A stretch of DNA of 46,888 bases from Ruaniaceae bacterium KH17 (GCA_900199505.1 FZQV01000019.1:1-46888); one strand, 5' to 3'. Positions 1-8,380 are shown, numbered from the stretch's first letter. The notes: generated by a model not told the origin, from the sequence alone. A program made the numbers and translations.

Positions 1-308
1 GAGGCGCACCATCCCCGGCCGTGGACGATATGCCGCCGCCCAGCGCAGAGAACACGCACCGGGAGACTCCGTGTCATCCCCAGCCTGAACGGCGCACCGG
101 TGGGCGTGGGCGGAACGACGCCTCGTGGCGATCTTCGCCATCCCCAGCAGCGAGCCCTGCGTCCGCGCCGTGCGCGGCAGCCCCGCCAGTGCGGCACCGT
201 CACGATCCAGGGTTCTGTTGTGTGCTCTTGCGGGGGTGGGAGGAATTGTGCGATGTGCATCCGCGCCGTCCTCAGCGTCTACTGACGCGTACCCGATACG
301 GTGGGGCC
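1..308. other. No supported gene; upstream region of the first CDS
   Basis: The methyltransferase reading frame stays open upstream to base 21, but its translation there is Pro/Arg-rich and looks like untranslated GC-rich DNA. I see no RNA gene or clear hairpin. The last bases hold a probable -10 hexamer for the next gene. Confidence 0.4.
298..303 (+). promoter_or_regulatory. Probable -10 (TACGGT), leaderless promoter
   Basis: TACGGT ends 5 nt before the GTG at 309. Transcription would begin at or next to the start codon, as at about ten other genes in this window. Confidence 0.45.
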
Positions 309-1838
309 GTGACCTTGAATCGTGATCCCCAGTTGATCGCTGCGCTGCGTGAGGACCTTGACTCGTTCGGCTCGCTCGATGATCTCTTCAGCGAGACGGC
401 GAACGCCGCCATCCGCCGCGACGAGCTCGCGCCCGCCCGCGCCGAACTTGAGGGCGTCCAGGGCGCGGAGGCGACTGTCGCGAGGCTGTTCCTCTTCGCG
501 GACTCCGTTCCCGTCGCCGAGGTTGATGGGGCCTTCGCGCGGTGTGGCGCGGCTGGCCTCATGGAACTTGGCGTGCTCCAGCCCGACGGCGATGGGTTGC
601 GCCAGGCGATCGACCTTGCCCCGGTGGAGATCGAGGGCCGCACGCATTGGTTCGCCTCGGACAGTGCGGGCGGCCATCTCGCAGCCGATCACGTGGTTGG
701 TGTGGGCCACGCATCGCTCACGCTCGCCGGCATTACCGATCGCGCCCCGCGGGAGCGCGCGCTCGATCTCGGTACTGGCGGCGGCATCCAGGCGGCGGGC
801 CTCGCCGCGCACTGTGCCGAGATCGTGGCGACGGATCTCTCTGGACGAGCCCTGAAGTTTGCCGCGTTCAACGCCGCGCTCAACGGGTTCGACTCTGCTC
901 GGCCAGAGGAGGGGCCGGACTTGGGTTTCGATTCCGCCTGTGGCTCCACTCAACCAACGAAAAGTGCGGGGGAGGGATGGGAGCTACGCCAGGGCTCGAT
1001 GCTCGAGCCTGTCGCGGGCGAGCGCTTTGACCTGATCGTCTCGAACCCGCCGTTCGTGATCACGCCGGCCGCCGCGATCGATGCCGGCCTCGCCCGCTAC
1101 GAGTACCGCGATGGCGGACAGAGCGGCGACCGCCTCTTCCTCGACCTCCTCTCCGGTCTCGCCGCACACCTCGCCCCCGGCGGCAGCGCGCAGCTGCTCG
1201 GCAATTGGGAGCACCGGGAAGGGGAGGGTTTCGAGCGGTTGGGAGAGGCCGCCGTCGGGCTGGATCTGTGGGTGATTGAGCGTGAGCGGCTCGATCCGGC
1301 CGAATACGTGGAGATGTGGCTGCGTGATGGCGGCATGCCGGAGGGGGAGTCCCGCGAGCGCGCATATGCGGCCTGGCTCGCGGACTTCCGCGCGCGCGGT
1401 GTCACGGCCGTGGGCTTTGGGTACGTGCTCGCGCGACCGCAGTCGGGCGCCGCGCCGATCCGCCGCTTTGAGCGGGTGGATGGTCCGGCCGCGATGCCGA
1501 TCGGCGATCACCTCGCCGCCTGCTTTGACGCCCTCCAGCGCGATGGCGAGATCGCGGACCTCCACCTACGTGTGGCCGCGGACGTCACGATCGAGCGGCA
1601 CTACATGCCGTTCGCGGAGGAGCCCACCGCGATCGTGGCCCGCCAGGGTGGTGGGTTCGGGCGCACCCTCCTGCTCTCCACGGCGCTCGCCGGTTTCTTC
1701 TCTGCGGCCGACGGCGAGCTCGCGGCTGGGCAGATCGCCCACGCTCTCGAAGCGCTACTGGGGGAGGAAGGTCTCGCCGTGCGCGTCCTCAACGAGGCCG
1801 CCGAGGCGCACGAATACGGCCTCCTCGTCATTGAGTGA
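309..1838 (+). CDS. HemK/PrmC-like N-methyltransferase
   Basis: Predicted S-adenosylmethionine-dependent methyltransferase of about 509 aa. The SAM motif I is LDLGTGGGIQA. The adenine/amide-binding motif is SNPPFVIT, the NPPF type found in HemK/PrmC and in DNA or protein N-methyltransferases. An N-terminal domain of about 150 aa precedes the Rossmann fold, and a C-terminal domain of about 180 aa follows it, as in actinobacterial DUF7059-type methyltransferases. The GTG at 309 is chosen because the protein-like sequence starts there and a -10 hexamer lies just upstream; the frame is open to 21. Oddity: about 30 residues that look foreign lie between the motif II region and the GSMLEP segment, and their DNA (924-955) matches an intergenic repeat family of this genome. 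The substrate is unknown; true PrmC proteins are shorter. Confidence 0.8.
   Translation: MTLNRDPQLIAALREDLDSFGSLDDLFSETANAAIRRDELAPARAELEGVQGAEATVARLFLFADSVPVAEVDGAFARCGAAGLMELGVLQPDGDGLRQAIDLAPVEIEGRTHWFASDSAGGHLAADHVVGVGHASLTLAGITDRAPRERALDLGTGGGIQAAGLAAHCAEIVATDLSGRALKFAAFNAALNGFDSARPEEGPDLGFDSACGSTQPTKSAGEGWELRQGSMLEPVAGERFDLIVSNPPFVITPAAAIDAGLARYEYRDGGQSGDRLFLDLLSGLAAHLAPGGSAQLLGNWEHREGEGFERLGEAAVGLDLWVIERERLDPAEYVEMWLRDGGMPEGESRERAYAAWLADFRARGVTAVGFGYVLARPQSGAAPIRRFERVDGPAAMPIGDHLAACFDALQRDGEIADLHLRVAADVTIERHYMPFAEEPTAIVARQGGGFGRTLLLSTALAGFFSAADGELAAGQIAHALEALLGEEGLAVRVLNEAAEAHEYGLLVIE
924..955 (-). repeat. GGTTGAG/TCGAAAC-type repeat inside a gene
   Basis: Read on the minus strand this runs GGTTGAGTGGAGCCACAGG and then, after four bases, TCGAAAC. 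It closely matches the intergenic copy at 23450-23482. It is translated in frame as part of an extra loop of the methyltransferase. Confidence 0.65.
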
Positions 1839-1998
1839 TCGGGCGCCGCATAGTGCTGCGCTCGTCGCAGGATCCAGGGCGTGACTCGGAGCGGATCTGT
1901 GTTCCTGGGTCCCGCAACCCTGCGTGGGATGGCACGCTGACCCGGGGGGCTGCAAATGTGCCGGAGAGCGCATATTGCTATCTATGACTGCAATAACG

Positions 1999-2004
1999 CA
2001 TAAT
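1999..2004 (+). promoter_or_regulatory. Probable -10 (CATAAT) of the satD-like gene
   Basis: CATAAT ends 7 nt before the ATG at 2012 and no Shine-Dalgarno sequence is present, so the mRNA is probably leaderless. Confidence 0.4.
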
Positions 2005-2011
2005 CGAGAAC

Positions 2012-2614
2012 ATGAGTTCACAGAATCATATTGCGATCATTGCGGACCAGGTCGGCAGCCGGCGCTCACCGGACGCCGTCCCACACGCGCTCACGGAACT
2101 CGCGAGTGTTCCCGCTGTACTCTCGTTCGAACGCACGGCTGGAGACGAAATCCAGGGACTCGTGCCCGACGGCGCCGCCGCAGTCGAAGCGATCCTGCGG
2201 CTCTGGCGGCTGGGCGAGTGGTCGATCGGGATTGGGATCGGCGAGGTCGAGGCGCCGCTACCCGCCTCGACCCGCGAGGCGCGCGGGCCCGCGTACCTCG
2301 CGGCCCGTGGCGCGATCGAGGAGGCCGAGGGTGTCGCGGCGCGGCTCCGGATCGACGCGGCCGATTCCGCGGCCCGCGATGCCGAGACCGTGCTTCGCCT
2401 CGCCGAGCCCCTCGTTCATGGCCGTTCCGCTGCCACCTGGCAGGCGCTGGAACTGGCACACGCGGGCCTTACTCAACAGCAGATTGGCGAACAACTTGGG
2501 ATCACACAGGGCGCCGTCTCTCGCCGACTCGCCCGCGCCTATGATGCCGAGATTCAACGCGCGTCCGAGCTCGGCGCTAGGCTCATTGACACGGCCCGAA
2601 CAGGAGGTAGCTGA
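2012..2614 (+). CDS. SatD-like family protein with HTH
   Basis: A 200-aa protein resembling the SatD family. The N-terminus reads IAIIADQVGSRRS and is followed by an FERTAGDEIQGL segment, both typical of the family. The C-terminal part contains a helix-turn-helix (GLTQQQIGEQLGITQGAVSR, about residues 152-171). SatD proteins are small cytoplasmic proteins of unclear role, often encoded beside a small membrane protein, as here. The stop overlaps the next start by one base (TGATG), so the pair is translationally coupled. The start is supported by a -10 hexamer 7 nt upstream. The biochemical function is unknown; DNA binding is inferred from the HTH only. Confidence 0.7.
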   Translation: MSSQNHIAIIADQVGSRRSPDAVPHALTELASVPAVLSFERTAGDEIQGLVPDGAAAVEAILRLWRLGEWSIGIGIGEVEAPLPASTREARGPAYLAARGAIEEAEGVAARLRIDAADSAARDAETVLRLAEPLVHGRSAATWQALELAHAGLTQQQIGEQLGITQGAVSRRLARAYDAEIQRASELGARLIDTARTGGS

Positions 2615-2970
2615 TGGAGTGGCTCGGTTACACCATCGCTGCGGTGGCGGGGATCGCCGTCGTGCTGGGAGGCGTTCCCTTGATCGATTGGGCACTGCGC
2701 CGGATCGACCCGGAGGGCGAAGGCTCCGGCCACGGCACGCCGCGCGGTGGCCGCTGGATCGGAATCCTCGAGCGCGCCTGGGTATTCGTCGCGATCGTTG
2801 TGGGGTATCCCGCCGCGATCGGTGTCCTCGTGGCAATCAAGGGCCTGGGCCGCTTTGGGGATCTGAAGGAAGGTGACACGGCGTTCGCTGAACGGTTCAT
2901 CATCGGCACACTGCTCTCGCTCGGCAGCTCCGCCGCGATCGCCCTGCTCGTGCGCTGGCTGGCGCTGTGA
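2614..2970 (+). CDS. Small membrane protein, partner of SatD-like gene
   Basis: A 118-aa protein with about three predicted membrane segments: residues 4-27, about 52-72 and about 93-116. It resembles conserved actinobacterial hypothetical proteins encoded next to SatD; the stretch KGLGRFGDL followed by AERFIIGTLLS is the recognisable part. Its ATG overlaps the stop of the SatD-like gene, and GGAGG lies just upstream (2603-2607). Function is unknown, but the coupling suggests a two-component SatD/membrane unit. A long minus-strand frame covering the same DNA is an artefact of the tipA frameshift. Confidence 0.7.
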   Translation: MEWLGYTIAAVAGIAVVLGGVPLIDWALRRIDPEGEGSGHGTPRGGRWIGILERAWVFVAIVVGYPAAIGVLVAIKGLGRFGDLKEGDTAFAERFIIGTLLSLGSSAAIALLVRWLAL

Positions 2971-3001
2971 CCTCTATCTGAACTCGCGCCGAGGTCTCTA
3001 C

Positions 3002-3080
3002 CCGCTGAAATCCGTACACCAGGTGCCCTTTCAAGCGGTCTTGGGCCTGTTTTTGCCCACTGGTGTACGGATCTCAGCGG
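3002..3080. terminator. 21-bp inverted repeat between convergent genes
   Basis: Arms at 3002-3022 and 3060-3080 are complementary over 21 bp with one mismatch (core ATCCGTACACCAG against CTGGTGTACGGAT). The 37-nt loop contains a smaller GGGC/GCCC hairpin and a T5 run. It lies just after the ends of the satD operon (+) and of the frameshift-corrected tipA-like gene (-). A bidirectional terminator is the simplest reading; an operator is possible. Confidence 0.55.
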
Positions 3081-3093
3081 ATCGCGCCGGGAA

Positions 3094-3893
3094 CTACTCC
3101 CAGGCTGCGGTGTCCGGTCCACGCCGTTGGCGCGGGCGTTGGCATCGATCACCGCACTGAGCCAGGCCGCGAGTCCAGGGGCGAACTTCTCGTAGGTGGC
3201 GGTGAACCGTGGGTCCGCCACGTACATCCGCCCGAGCAGCACCTGCATCGAGTGCGTGCAGTCATAGGCGGTCGCCGTGATGCCCGCACGGTGCTGCTCC
3301 GCCAGAGTGTTCGCTTCCGCCGAGCCCGGCTCAACGCCGTCGGCCATGGCGTCTGCGAGAGCCTGGTTGAACCTCCTGCCCTCGTCCGCTAAGTTCTTCA
3401 GCTGCTCTTTGGACATCGAGCCCACGCGCTCTTGCGACTGTGCCCACTGTTCGGTGCCGCCCCAACGCTCCTCGGCCTCGGCTTGATACTCGGGGTTCCA
3501 CTCGGTGCCGAAGATCTCGGCCTGCTCTTGCGGTGTCAGCTTCTTGTTCATCTTCTCCTCTTCCATCATCCGATCGACGGCGGCCACCTTGGCGGTGAGC
3601 GCATCGATCCTTTCGACGAGGAGCTGCCGCTGCCGGGCGAGGTGCTCGCCGGGACTGACGCCCGGCTCATCGAGAATGCGCGCGATGTCCTCGAGCGTCA
3701 CTCCCACCTCGCGGTAGACGAGCACGCGGTGAATCCGCGCGACGTCGTCGGCCGAGTACAGGCGGTAATCGGCGAGCGTGCGGTCCGGCCGCACGAGTCC
3801 GATCTCGTCCCAGTGGTGTAGGGTGCGCACGCTCACGCCCACGAGCTCGGCCACCTGGCCCACGCTCAGCGTGGCGCTGATCTCATCCGTCAT
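3094..3893 (-). pseudogene. TipA-type MerR regulator, 3' frameshift
   Basis: Transcriptional activator of the MerR/TipAL type. It has an N-terminal winged HTH (SVGQVAELVGVSVRTLHHWDEIGLV, broken here into its family pattern), a coiled-coil dimerisation helix, and a C-terminal TipAS-like domain ending in RFTATYEKFAPGLAAWL. The ATG at 3893 has GAGGAG upstream (about 3903-3908). The reading frame lacks a stop at the natural end and would run antisense through the satD operon to 2628. Adding one C to the CC pair at 3116-3120 (+ strand ggtcc) gives the ending GVDPDTAAWE followed by a stop at 3094. I therefore infer a 1-base deletion in the last codons, real or a sequencing error. The core regulator is intact, so it may still work with an aberrant tail. 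Confidence 0.75.
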
Positions 3894-3909
3894 GTACACA
3901 GCATCTCCT

Positions 3910-3956
3910 CTCTGACGTGGTCTAGGCTCACCCATAACGCCGCGTGAGGGTCAAGT
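3910..3956 (-). promoter_or_regulatory. Candidate MerR-type promoter/operator
   Basis: On the minus strand TTGACC is followed by a dyad, CTCAC with GTGAG across 12 bp, and then GAGCCTAGACC. TTGACC-19 bp-GAGCCT would be the long spacer usual for MerR-activated promoters. This suggests autoregulation of the tipA-like gene. Confidence 0.4.
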
Positions 3957-3967
3957 GCATACGCCCG

Positions 3968-4077
3968 CGTCGTTCTGCGGCCGCGAAGTGGATCAGAATC
4001 CAGGCGGCGAGTCGGCGTGGTGGTACGTCGTCTGGGTCCTGCGACTGCGGGCTTTGCCCTCCGCACAGGATGACGAG
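3968..4077. repeat. Long inverted-repeat element, copy 1
   Basis: The right arm (about 4030-4077) reads TCCTGCGACTGCGGGCTTTG and continues to CAGGATGACGA. It matches the element at 9092-9139 almost base for base. The left arm (TTCTGCGG to CAGAATCCAGG, 3973-4004) is a diverged reverse complement. It lies upstream of topA. Confidence 0.65.
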
Positions 4078-4151
4078 AGGCGAGGACTGCTGACGAGTGC
4101 GTTTCTCGCTCGCGCACAGAATGTGTAACACTCACCCTGGACGGTCACGGG

Positions 4152-6806
4152 ATGGCCGCGGGAAAGGACACAGTGAAGCTCGTTATCGTCGAGTCTCCAG
4201 CGAAGGCGCGCTCGCTGGGCGCGTTTCTCGGTAGCGATTACGCCGTTGAGGCCTCGATTGGCCATATCCGCGATCTGCCGCAACCCTCGGATCTGCCCGC
4301 GGACATGAAGAAGGGACCGTACGGCAAGTTCGCCGTGGACATCGAGAACGGCTTCGAGCCGTACTACGTGGTCTACCCGGACAAGAAGAAGAAGGTCACC
4401 GAGCTTCGCAAACTCCTGAAGGAGGCCGACGAGCTCTACCTCGCAACCGATGAAGACCGCGAGGGAGAGGCGATCGCCTGGCATCTGCTCGAGGTGTTGA
4501 AGCCGAAGGTTCCGGTCAAGCGCATGGTGTTCCACGAGATCACCCGCGAGGCGATCGAGGAGGCCGCCGCGAACACGCGCGAGCTCGATGTGGATCTCGT
4601 GGACGCGCAGGAGACTCGCCGAATTCTCGACCGGCTCGTGGGCTACGAGGTCTCGCCGCTGCTGTGGCGGAAGGTTCGCACGGGTCTTTCTGCCGGCCGC
4701 GTGCAGTCCGTGGTCACCCGCATGGTGGTGGAGCGCGAGCGCGAGCGGATGGCGTTCCGCGCGGCTTCCTACTGGGACGTCACGGCAACTCTGGCCGACG
4801 GCGATGACGACTTTTCCGCTCGGCTCACAGCTGTCGATGGGGTCAGGGTGGCAACGGGCCGCGATTTCGCGGACGATGGCACTCTCAAGAACTCCAAGGC
4901 GCGCGTGCTCGGCGAGGACGAGGCGCGCTCGATCGCCGCCACCACGCTCGAGGGCACCGTGGCGAGTGTCGAGACCAAGCCGTATCGCCGCCGTCCGGCA
5001 GCTCCGTTCACCACGTCCACGTTGCAGCAGGAGGCCTCGCGCAAGCTCCGGCTCTCCTCGCGCGAGGCGATGCGCGTGGCGCAGCAGCTGTACGAGAACG
5101 GCTTCATTACCTATATGCGTACGGACTCCTCGGCGCTCTCGAAGCAGGCGTTGGCCGCCGCCCGCGCGCAGGCTGCCGCGCTCTATGGCGCGGATTCGAT
5201 CCCGGACACGCCGCGCACCTACGGCAAGGTTCAGAAGGGCGCGCAGGAGGCGCATGAGGCGATCCGCCCCGCAGGCGAGACTTTCCGCACCCCGAAGGAG
5301 ACCGGCCTCACTGGCGCCCAGCTCGCGCTCTACGACCTGATCTGGAAGCGCACCGTGGCCTCGCAGATGGCGGATGCCACCGGCTCCACCGCGAGCGTCA
5401 AGGTGCACGCTCCGGTCCGGATCGGTGCGGAGGGTGCCACCGCCGAGTACTCGGCCTCCGGCACGGTCATCACGTTCCGCGGCTTCCTCGCCGCGTACGA
5501 GGAGTCCCGCGATGCGGCGCGCTACTCCTCCGAGGACGACGACGCCCGCCTCCCCGATCTCACAGAGGGCCAGTCCGTGACGGCCCAGGAGATCACGCCG
5601 GAGGGCCACGAGACCACGCCGCCTCCGCGCTACACCGAGGCCTCGCTGGTGAAGGCGATGGAGGAGCTACAGATCGGCCGCCCCTCCACGTATGCCGCCA
5701 CGATCTCCACGATCATGGATCGCGGATATGTAGGGAAGAAGGGCAACGCGCTCGTCCCCTCGTGGCTCGCGTTCGCTGTGACGCGGCTGCTCGAAGAGAA
5801 CCTGCCCGAGCTCGTGGACTACGACTTCACCGCGAAGATGGAGGACGGTCTCGACCGGCTCGCCCGCGGCGAAGCGGATTCCACGAAGTGGCTCTCCAGT
5901 TTCTACCTCGGTGACGACGAGCGCACCGGCCTGAAGGCCCTGGTCGAAGGACTCGGCGACATCGACGCCCGCGCCGTGAACTCGGTGGATCTGGGCGAGG
6001 GCATCACGCTGCGCGTGGGCCGCTATGGGCCGTACCTGGAGACGGTTGTGGACGGCGAGACGAAGCGCGCCTCTGTGCCCGACGACGTCGCCCCCGATGA
6101 ACTGACCCTCGCCAAGGCGCACGAACTGTTCGCGGCCAGTGCCGAGGATGGCCGTGAGTTGGGTGTGGACCCGGTGAGCGGGAACACGATCATCGCCAAG
6201 AACGGGCGCTTTGGGCCGTACGTGACCGAGGTGCTGCCGGAGGGTTCGAAGGCGAAGCCGCGCACGGGTTCGCTGCTGAAGTCGATGCAGCTGGAGACGA
6301 TCGGACTCGAGGATGCCCTGAAGCTGATCTCCTTACCGCGCGTGGTGGGCGCTGACGCCGAGGGCAACGAGATCACGGCGCAGAACGGCCGCTACGGGCC
6401 GTACCTGAAGAAGGGCACCGATTCGCGCTCGCTCACGAGCGAGGAGCAGATCTTTGAGATCACGCTGGAGGAGGCGCTCGCGATCTTCGCGCAGCCCAAG
6501 ACCCGCGGTGGTGCGCGCTCCACGGCGCCCCTGCGCGAGCTGGGGGCGGACCCGGCAAGTGGCGGAAACGTCGTCGTCAAGGATGGCCGCTTTGGGCCGT
6601 ATGTGACGGACGGGATTGTGAACGCCACGCTGCGCAAGGACGATACGCCGGAGGACATCACGCTGGAGCGTGCCGCACAGTTGCTGGCTGAGAAGCGGGC
6701 GCGGGATGCGGCGAACCCGAAGAAGAAGGCCCCCGCGCGGAAGACCGCCGCGAAGAAGGCTCCGGCCAAGAAGGCCCCCGCGAAGAAGGCCGCACCCAAG
6801 AAGTAG
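4152..6806 (+). CDS. topA: DNA topoisomerase I
   Basis: Type IA topoisomerase that relaxes negative supercoils by single-strand passage. The N-terminal Toprim domain begins KLVIVESPAKARSL, and its acidic motif is DEDREGEAIAWH. The catalytic tyrosine is in GFITYMRTDSS (about residue 321 from the 4152 start). The C-terminal half has four Topo_C-type repeats marked by GRYGPYLE, GRFGPYVTE, GRYGPYLKK and GRFGPYVTD, then a Lys/Ala/Pro-rich basic tail typical of actinobacterial TopA. Zinc-finger cysteines are absent, as in other actinobacteria. Start choice: ATG 4152 has no clear RBS, while GTG 4173 has GGAAAGG (4161-4167) at good spacing and begins VKLVIVESPAKA. The true start may be 4173. The gene stands alone and is followed by a 430-bp repeat-filled gap. 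Confidence 0.97.
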   Translation: MAAGKDTVKLVIVESPAKARSLGAFLGSDYAVEASIGHIRDLPQPSDLPADMKKGPYGKFAVDIENGFEPYYVVYPDKKKKVTELRKLLKEADELYLATDEDREGEAIAWHLLEVLKPKVPVKRMVFHEITREAIEEAAANTRELDVDLVDAQETRRILDRLVGYEVSPLLWRKVRTGLSAGRVQSVVTRMVVERERERMAFRAASYWDVTATLADGDDDFSARLTAVDGVRVATGRDFADDGTLKNSKARVLGEDEARSIAATTLEGTVASVETKPYRRRPAAPFTTSTLQQEASRKLRLSSREAMRVAQQLYENGFITYMRTDSSALSKQALAAARAQAAALYGADSIPDTPRTYGKVQKGAQEAHEAIRPAGETFRTPKETGLTGAQLALYDLIWKRTVASQMADATGSTASVKVHAPVRIGAEGATAEYSASGTVITFRGFLAAYEESRDAARYSSEDDDARLPDLTEGQSVTAQEITPEGHETTPPPRYTEASLVKAMEELQIGRPSTYAATISTIMDRGYVGKKGNALVPSWLAFAVTRLLEENLPELVDYDFTAKMEDGLDRLARGEADSTKWLSSFYLGDDERTGLKALVEGLGDIDARAVNSVDLGEGITLRVGRYGPYLETVVDGETKRASVPDDVAPDELTLAKAHELFAASAEDGRELGVDPVSGNTIIAKNGRFGPYVTEVLPEGSKAKPRTGSLLKSMQLETIGLEDALKLISLPRVVGADAEGNEITAQNGRYGPYLKKGTDSRSLTSEEQIFEITLEEALAIFAQPKTRGGARSTAPLRELGADPASGGNVVVKDGRFGPYVTDGIVNATLRKDDTPEDITLERAAQLLAEKRARDAANPKKKAPARKTAAKKAPAKKAPAKKAAPKK

Positions 6807-6979
6807 CCACTGCCCTCCCGTCCTTCCCAAACTCGTGCTGCTCATCCACGATTCGGGCGGCGGTGACGCGTGTTGGTCGTGGATATGCAGCACAAGGGTC
6901 CGGGGGAAGGGCCGTGCGCTGAGCGGATGTGTCAGGGTGAGGCTGGGGAGGGCGACGTCGTCGGGCAGGAGCGTCACCT

Positions 6980-7046
6980 ACTTGTGCTTTGGGTGCACGG
7001 TTTGGGCCCCAGCTTCGGGTGAGAACGTGCAGAGCACAAGTTCGTA
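6980..7046. repeat. Palindromic element X, copy A
   Basis: ACTTGTGC is paired with GCACAAGT and TGCACG with CGTGCA. It continues as TTCGTA followed by GGGGCCGGGTGCG. The whole block recurs in inverted orientation near 27250-27337. Confidence 0.6.
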
Positions 7047-7088
7047 GGGGCCGGGTGCGTTGCCACCACCGGCTGCGCTAGCTCCCGA

Positions 7089-7146
7089 GAAGTGGTTGCT
7101 GTGGTGGCGTGCCGGAGGGCTGAGACGCCAGAGCTACAACCACTTC
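7089..7146. repeat. Palindromic element Y, copy A (58 bp)
   Basis: The arms begin GAAGTGGTTGCTG and end CAACCACTTC, with GGCGT and ACGCC further in. A 58-bp counterpart of the same length lies at 27163-27220. Confidence 0.65.
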
Positions 7147-7237
7147 GGGTCGCGGACGTCGCGTTTCGGCGCGGTCTTCGCCCCCGCGCAACGCCCAATG
7201 GCGGGATAATGGACGTCATCTGACGAAAGGGCGTCCA

Positions 7238-8293
7238 ATGCTGAACGAGATCATCAAGTCCGCGACCGTGCCGGATGTGGCCGCGTGCCCGCCGGTTCGA
7301 TGGGGAATCCTCGCCCCCGGCGGCATTGCGCGGAAGTTTGCCTCCGATGTGCAAGTCACAGGGGCAACCGTGACCGCGGTGGGCTCGCGGAGCCTGGAGC
7401 GCGCGGAGACGTTTGCCGATGAGTTCGGCATCCCCGCCGCCGCGGGTTCGTATGAGGAGCTCGTGGCGCGTGAAGACGTGGACGCGATCTATGTGGCGAG
7501 CCCGCACTCACACCACCGCGAGCATGCGCTGCTCGCGATTGATGCCGGGAAGGCGGTCCTTGTCGAGAAGGCGTTCACGCGCAACGCTGCGGAGGCGCGT
7601 GAGGTGATTGACGCCGCTCGCGAAGCGAACGTCTTCGTGATGGAGGCGATGTGGTCGCGCTTCCTGCCGCACATGGTGGCCGCGCGGGCGCTGGTGGCGA
7701 ACGGCGCGATCGGCGAGGTCACGCAGATTGTGGCAGATCACTGCCAGGCGATCAGCCACGTTCAGCGGCTCGTGGATCCGGAGTTGGCCGGTGGCGCGCT
7801 ACTCGATCTGGGCGTCTACCCGCTCTCGTTCATTCACTCCGTTCTCGGTGTGCCGGATTCGATCGTCACTCGCGGGAGCCTGCTCGAGACCGGGGTTGAC
7901 GCAACCTCCACCACGGCGCTGAACTATGGCGACGTGAGCGCCGTGGCCACCACGTCGCTCCGCACAAAGAGTCCCGTGCGCGCCTGGATTGGCGGCACCG
8001 AGGGCTACATCGACTTCGATCGCGGCTTCTACCAGACCACCGGTCTTGAGGTCGTTCGGCACGACGGCGAGAAGGTGCGCTTCCAGCCCAGTTATAAGGG
8101 CCGCGGCCACGATTACCCGATCGCCGAGGCCTCGCGTTGCATCGCCGAGGGGAAGCTCGAGTCCGAAATCTTCCCGCTTCAGGGCACGATCGAGGTCATG
8201 GAGATCATGGACGAGGTGCGCCGCCAGCTCGGAGTCCGCTACCCGAACGAGCCCTCCCTCCGCCCCCCGCACCCCGCCACAGACGCTCGCTGA
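7238..8293 (+). CDS. Gfo/Idh/MocA-family oxidoreductase
   Basis: NAD(P)-dependent sugar or polyol dehydrogenase of 351 aa. The N-terminal Rossmann fold has the dinucleotide motif WGILAPGGIARKFASD (about residues 22-37). The family's substrate-side motif appears as VLVEKAF, where EKP is more usual. SPHSHHREHALLAI precedes it. The C-terminal alpha/beta domain has GGALLDLGVYPLSF, the family's catalytic-helix region with an Asp. Length is normal. A promoter-like GATAAT and an RBS are upstream. The substrate cannot be told from sequence; there are no pathway genes next to it, tmk being an unrelated neighbour. Confidence 0.85.
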   Translation: MLNEIIKSATVPDVAACPPVRWGILAPGGIARKFASDVQVTGATVTAVGSRSLERAETFADEFGIPAAAGSYEELVAREDVDAIYVASPHSHHREHALLAIDAGKAVLVEKAFTRNAAEAREVIDAAREANVFVMEAMWSRFLPHMVAARALVANGAIGEVTQIVADHCQAISHVQRLVDPELAGGALLDLGVYPLSFIHSVLGVPDSIVTRGSLLETGVDATSTTALNYGDVSAVATTSLRTKSPVRAWIGGTEGYIDFDRGFYQTTGLEVVRHDGEKVRFQPSYKGRGHDYPIAEASRCIAEGKLESEIFPLQGTIEVMEIMDEVRRQLGVRYPNEPSLRPPHPATDAR

Positions 8294-8368
8294 GCCCGAA
8301 CTTAGGGCGCCTCGTCACTGAACGAGCGGCGGGCGCGGGCAAGAGGAGAGCGCGTCGGTGCGGCCAAC

Positions 8369-8374
8369 TAGACT
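8369..8374 (+). promoter_or_regulatory. -10 (TAGACT) of tmk, leaderless
   Basis: TAGACT, then 6 nt, then the GTG start at 8381. No Shine-Dalgarno sequence is present. Confidence 0.6.
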
Positions 8375-8380
8375 GTCCGA

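Larger units (their letters stand above)
6807..7237. other. Gene-free gap with two palindromic repeats
   Basis: No convincing ORF. It contains elements X (6980-7046) and Y (7089-7146), described separately, and the promoter of the next gene (GATAAT at about 7204-7209). An RBS-like GAAAGGG lies about 8 nt before the ATG at 7238. Confidence 0.55.

Noticed and set aside
21-308. N-terminal extension of the methyltransferase
   Set aside because: Pro/Arg-rich, not protein-like; the GTG at 309 has a fitting promoter.
2628-3092. Extended C-terminus of the TipA-like protein (435 aa frame)
   Set aside because: The tail is antisense to the satD-partner gene and low-complexity; a 1-base frameshift explains it.
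3993-5609. 538-aa minus-strand frame
   Set aside because: Antisense shadow of topA with Arg/Leu/Gly-rich translation and no domain.
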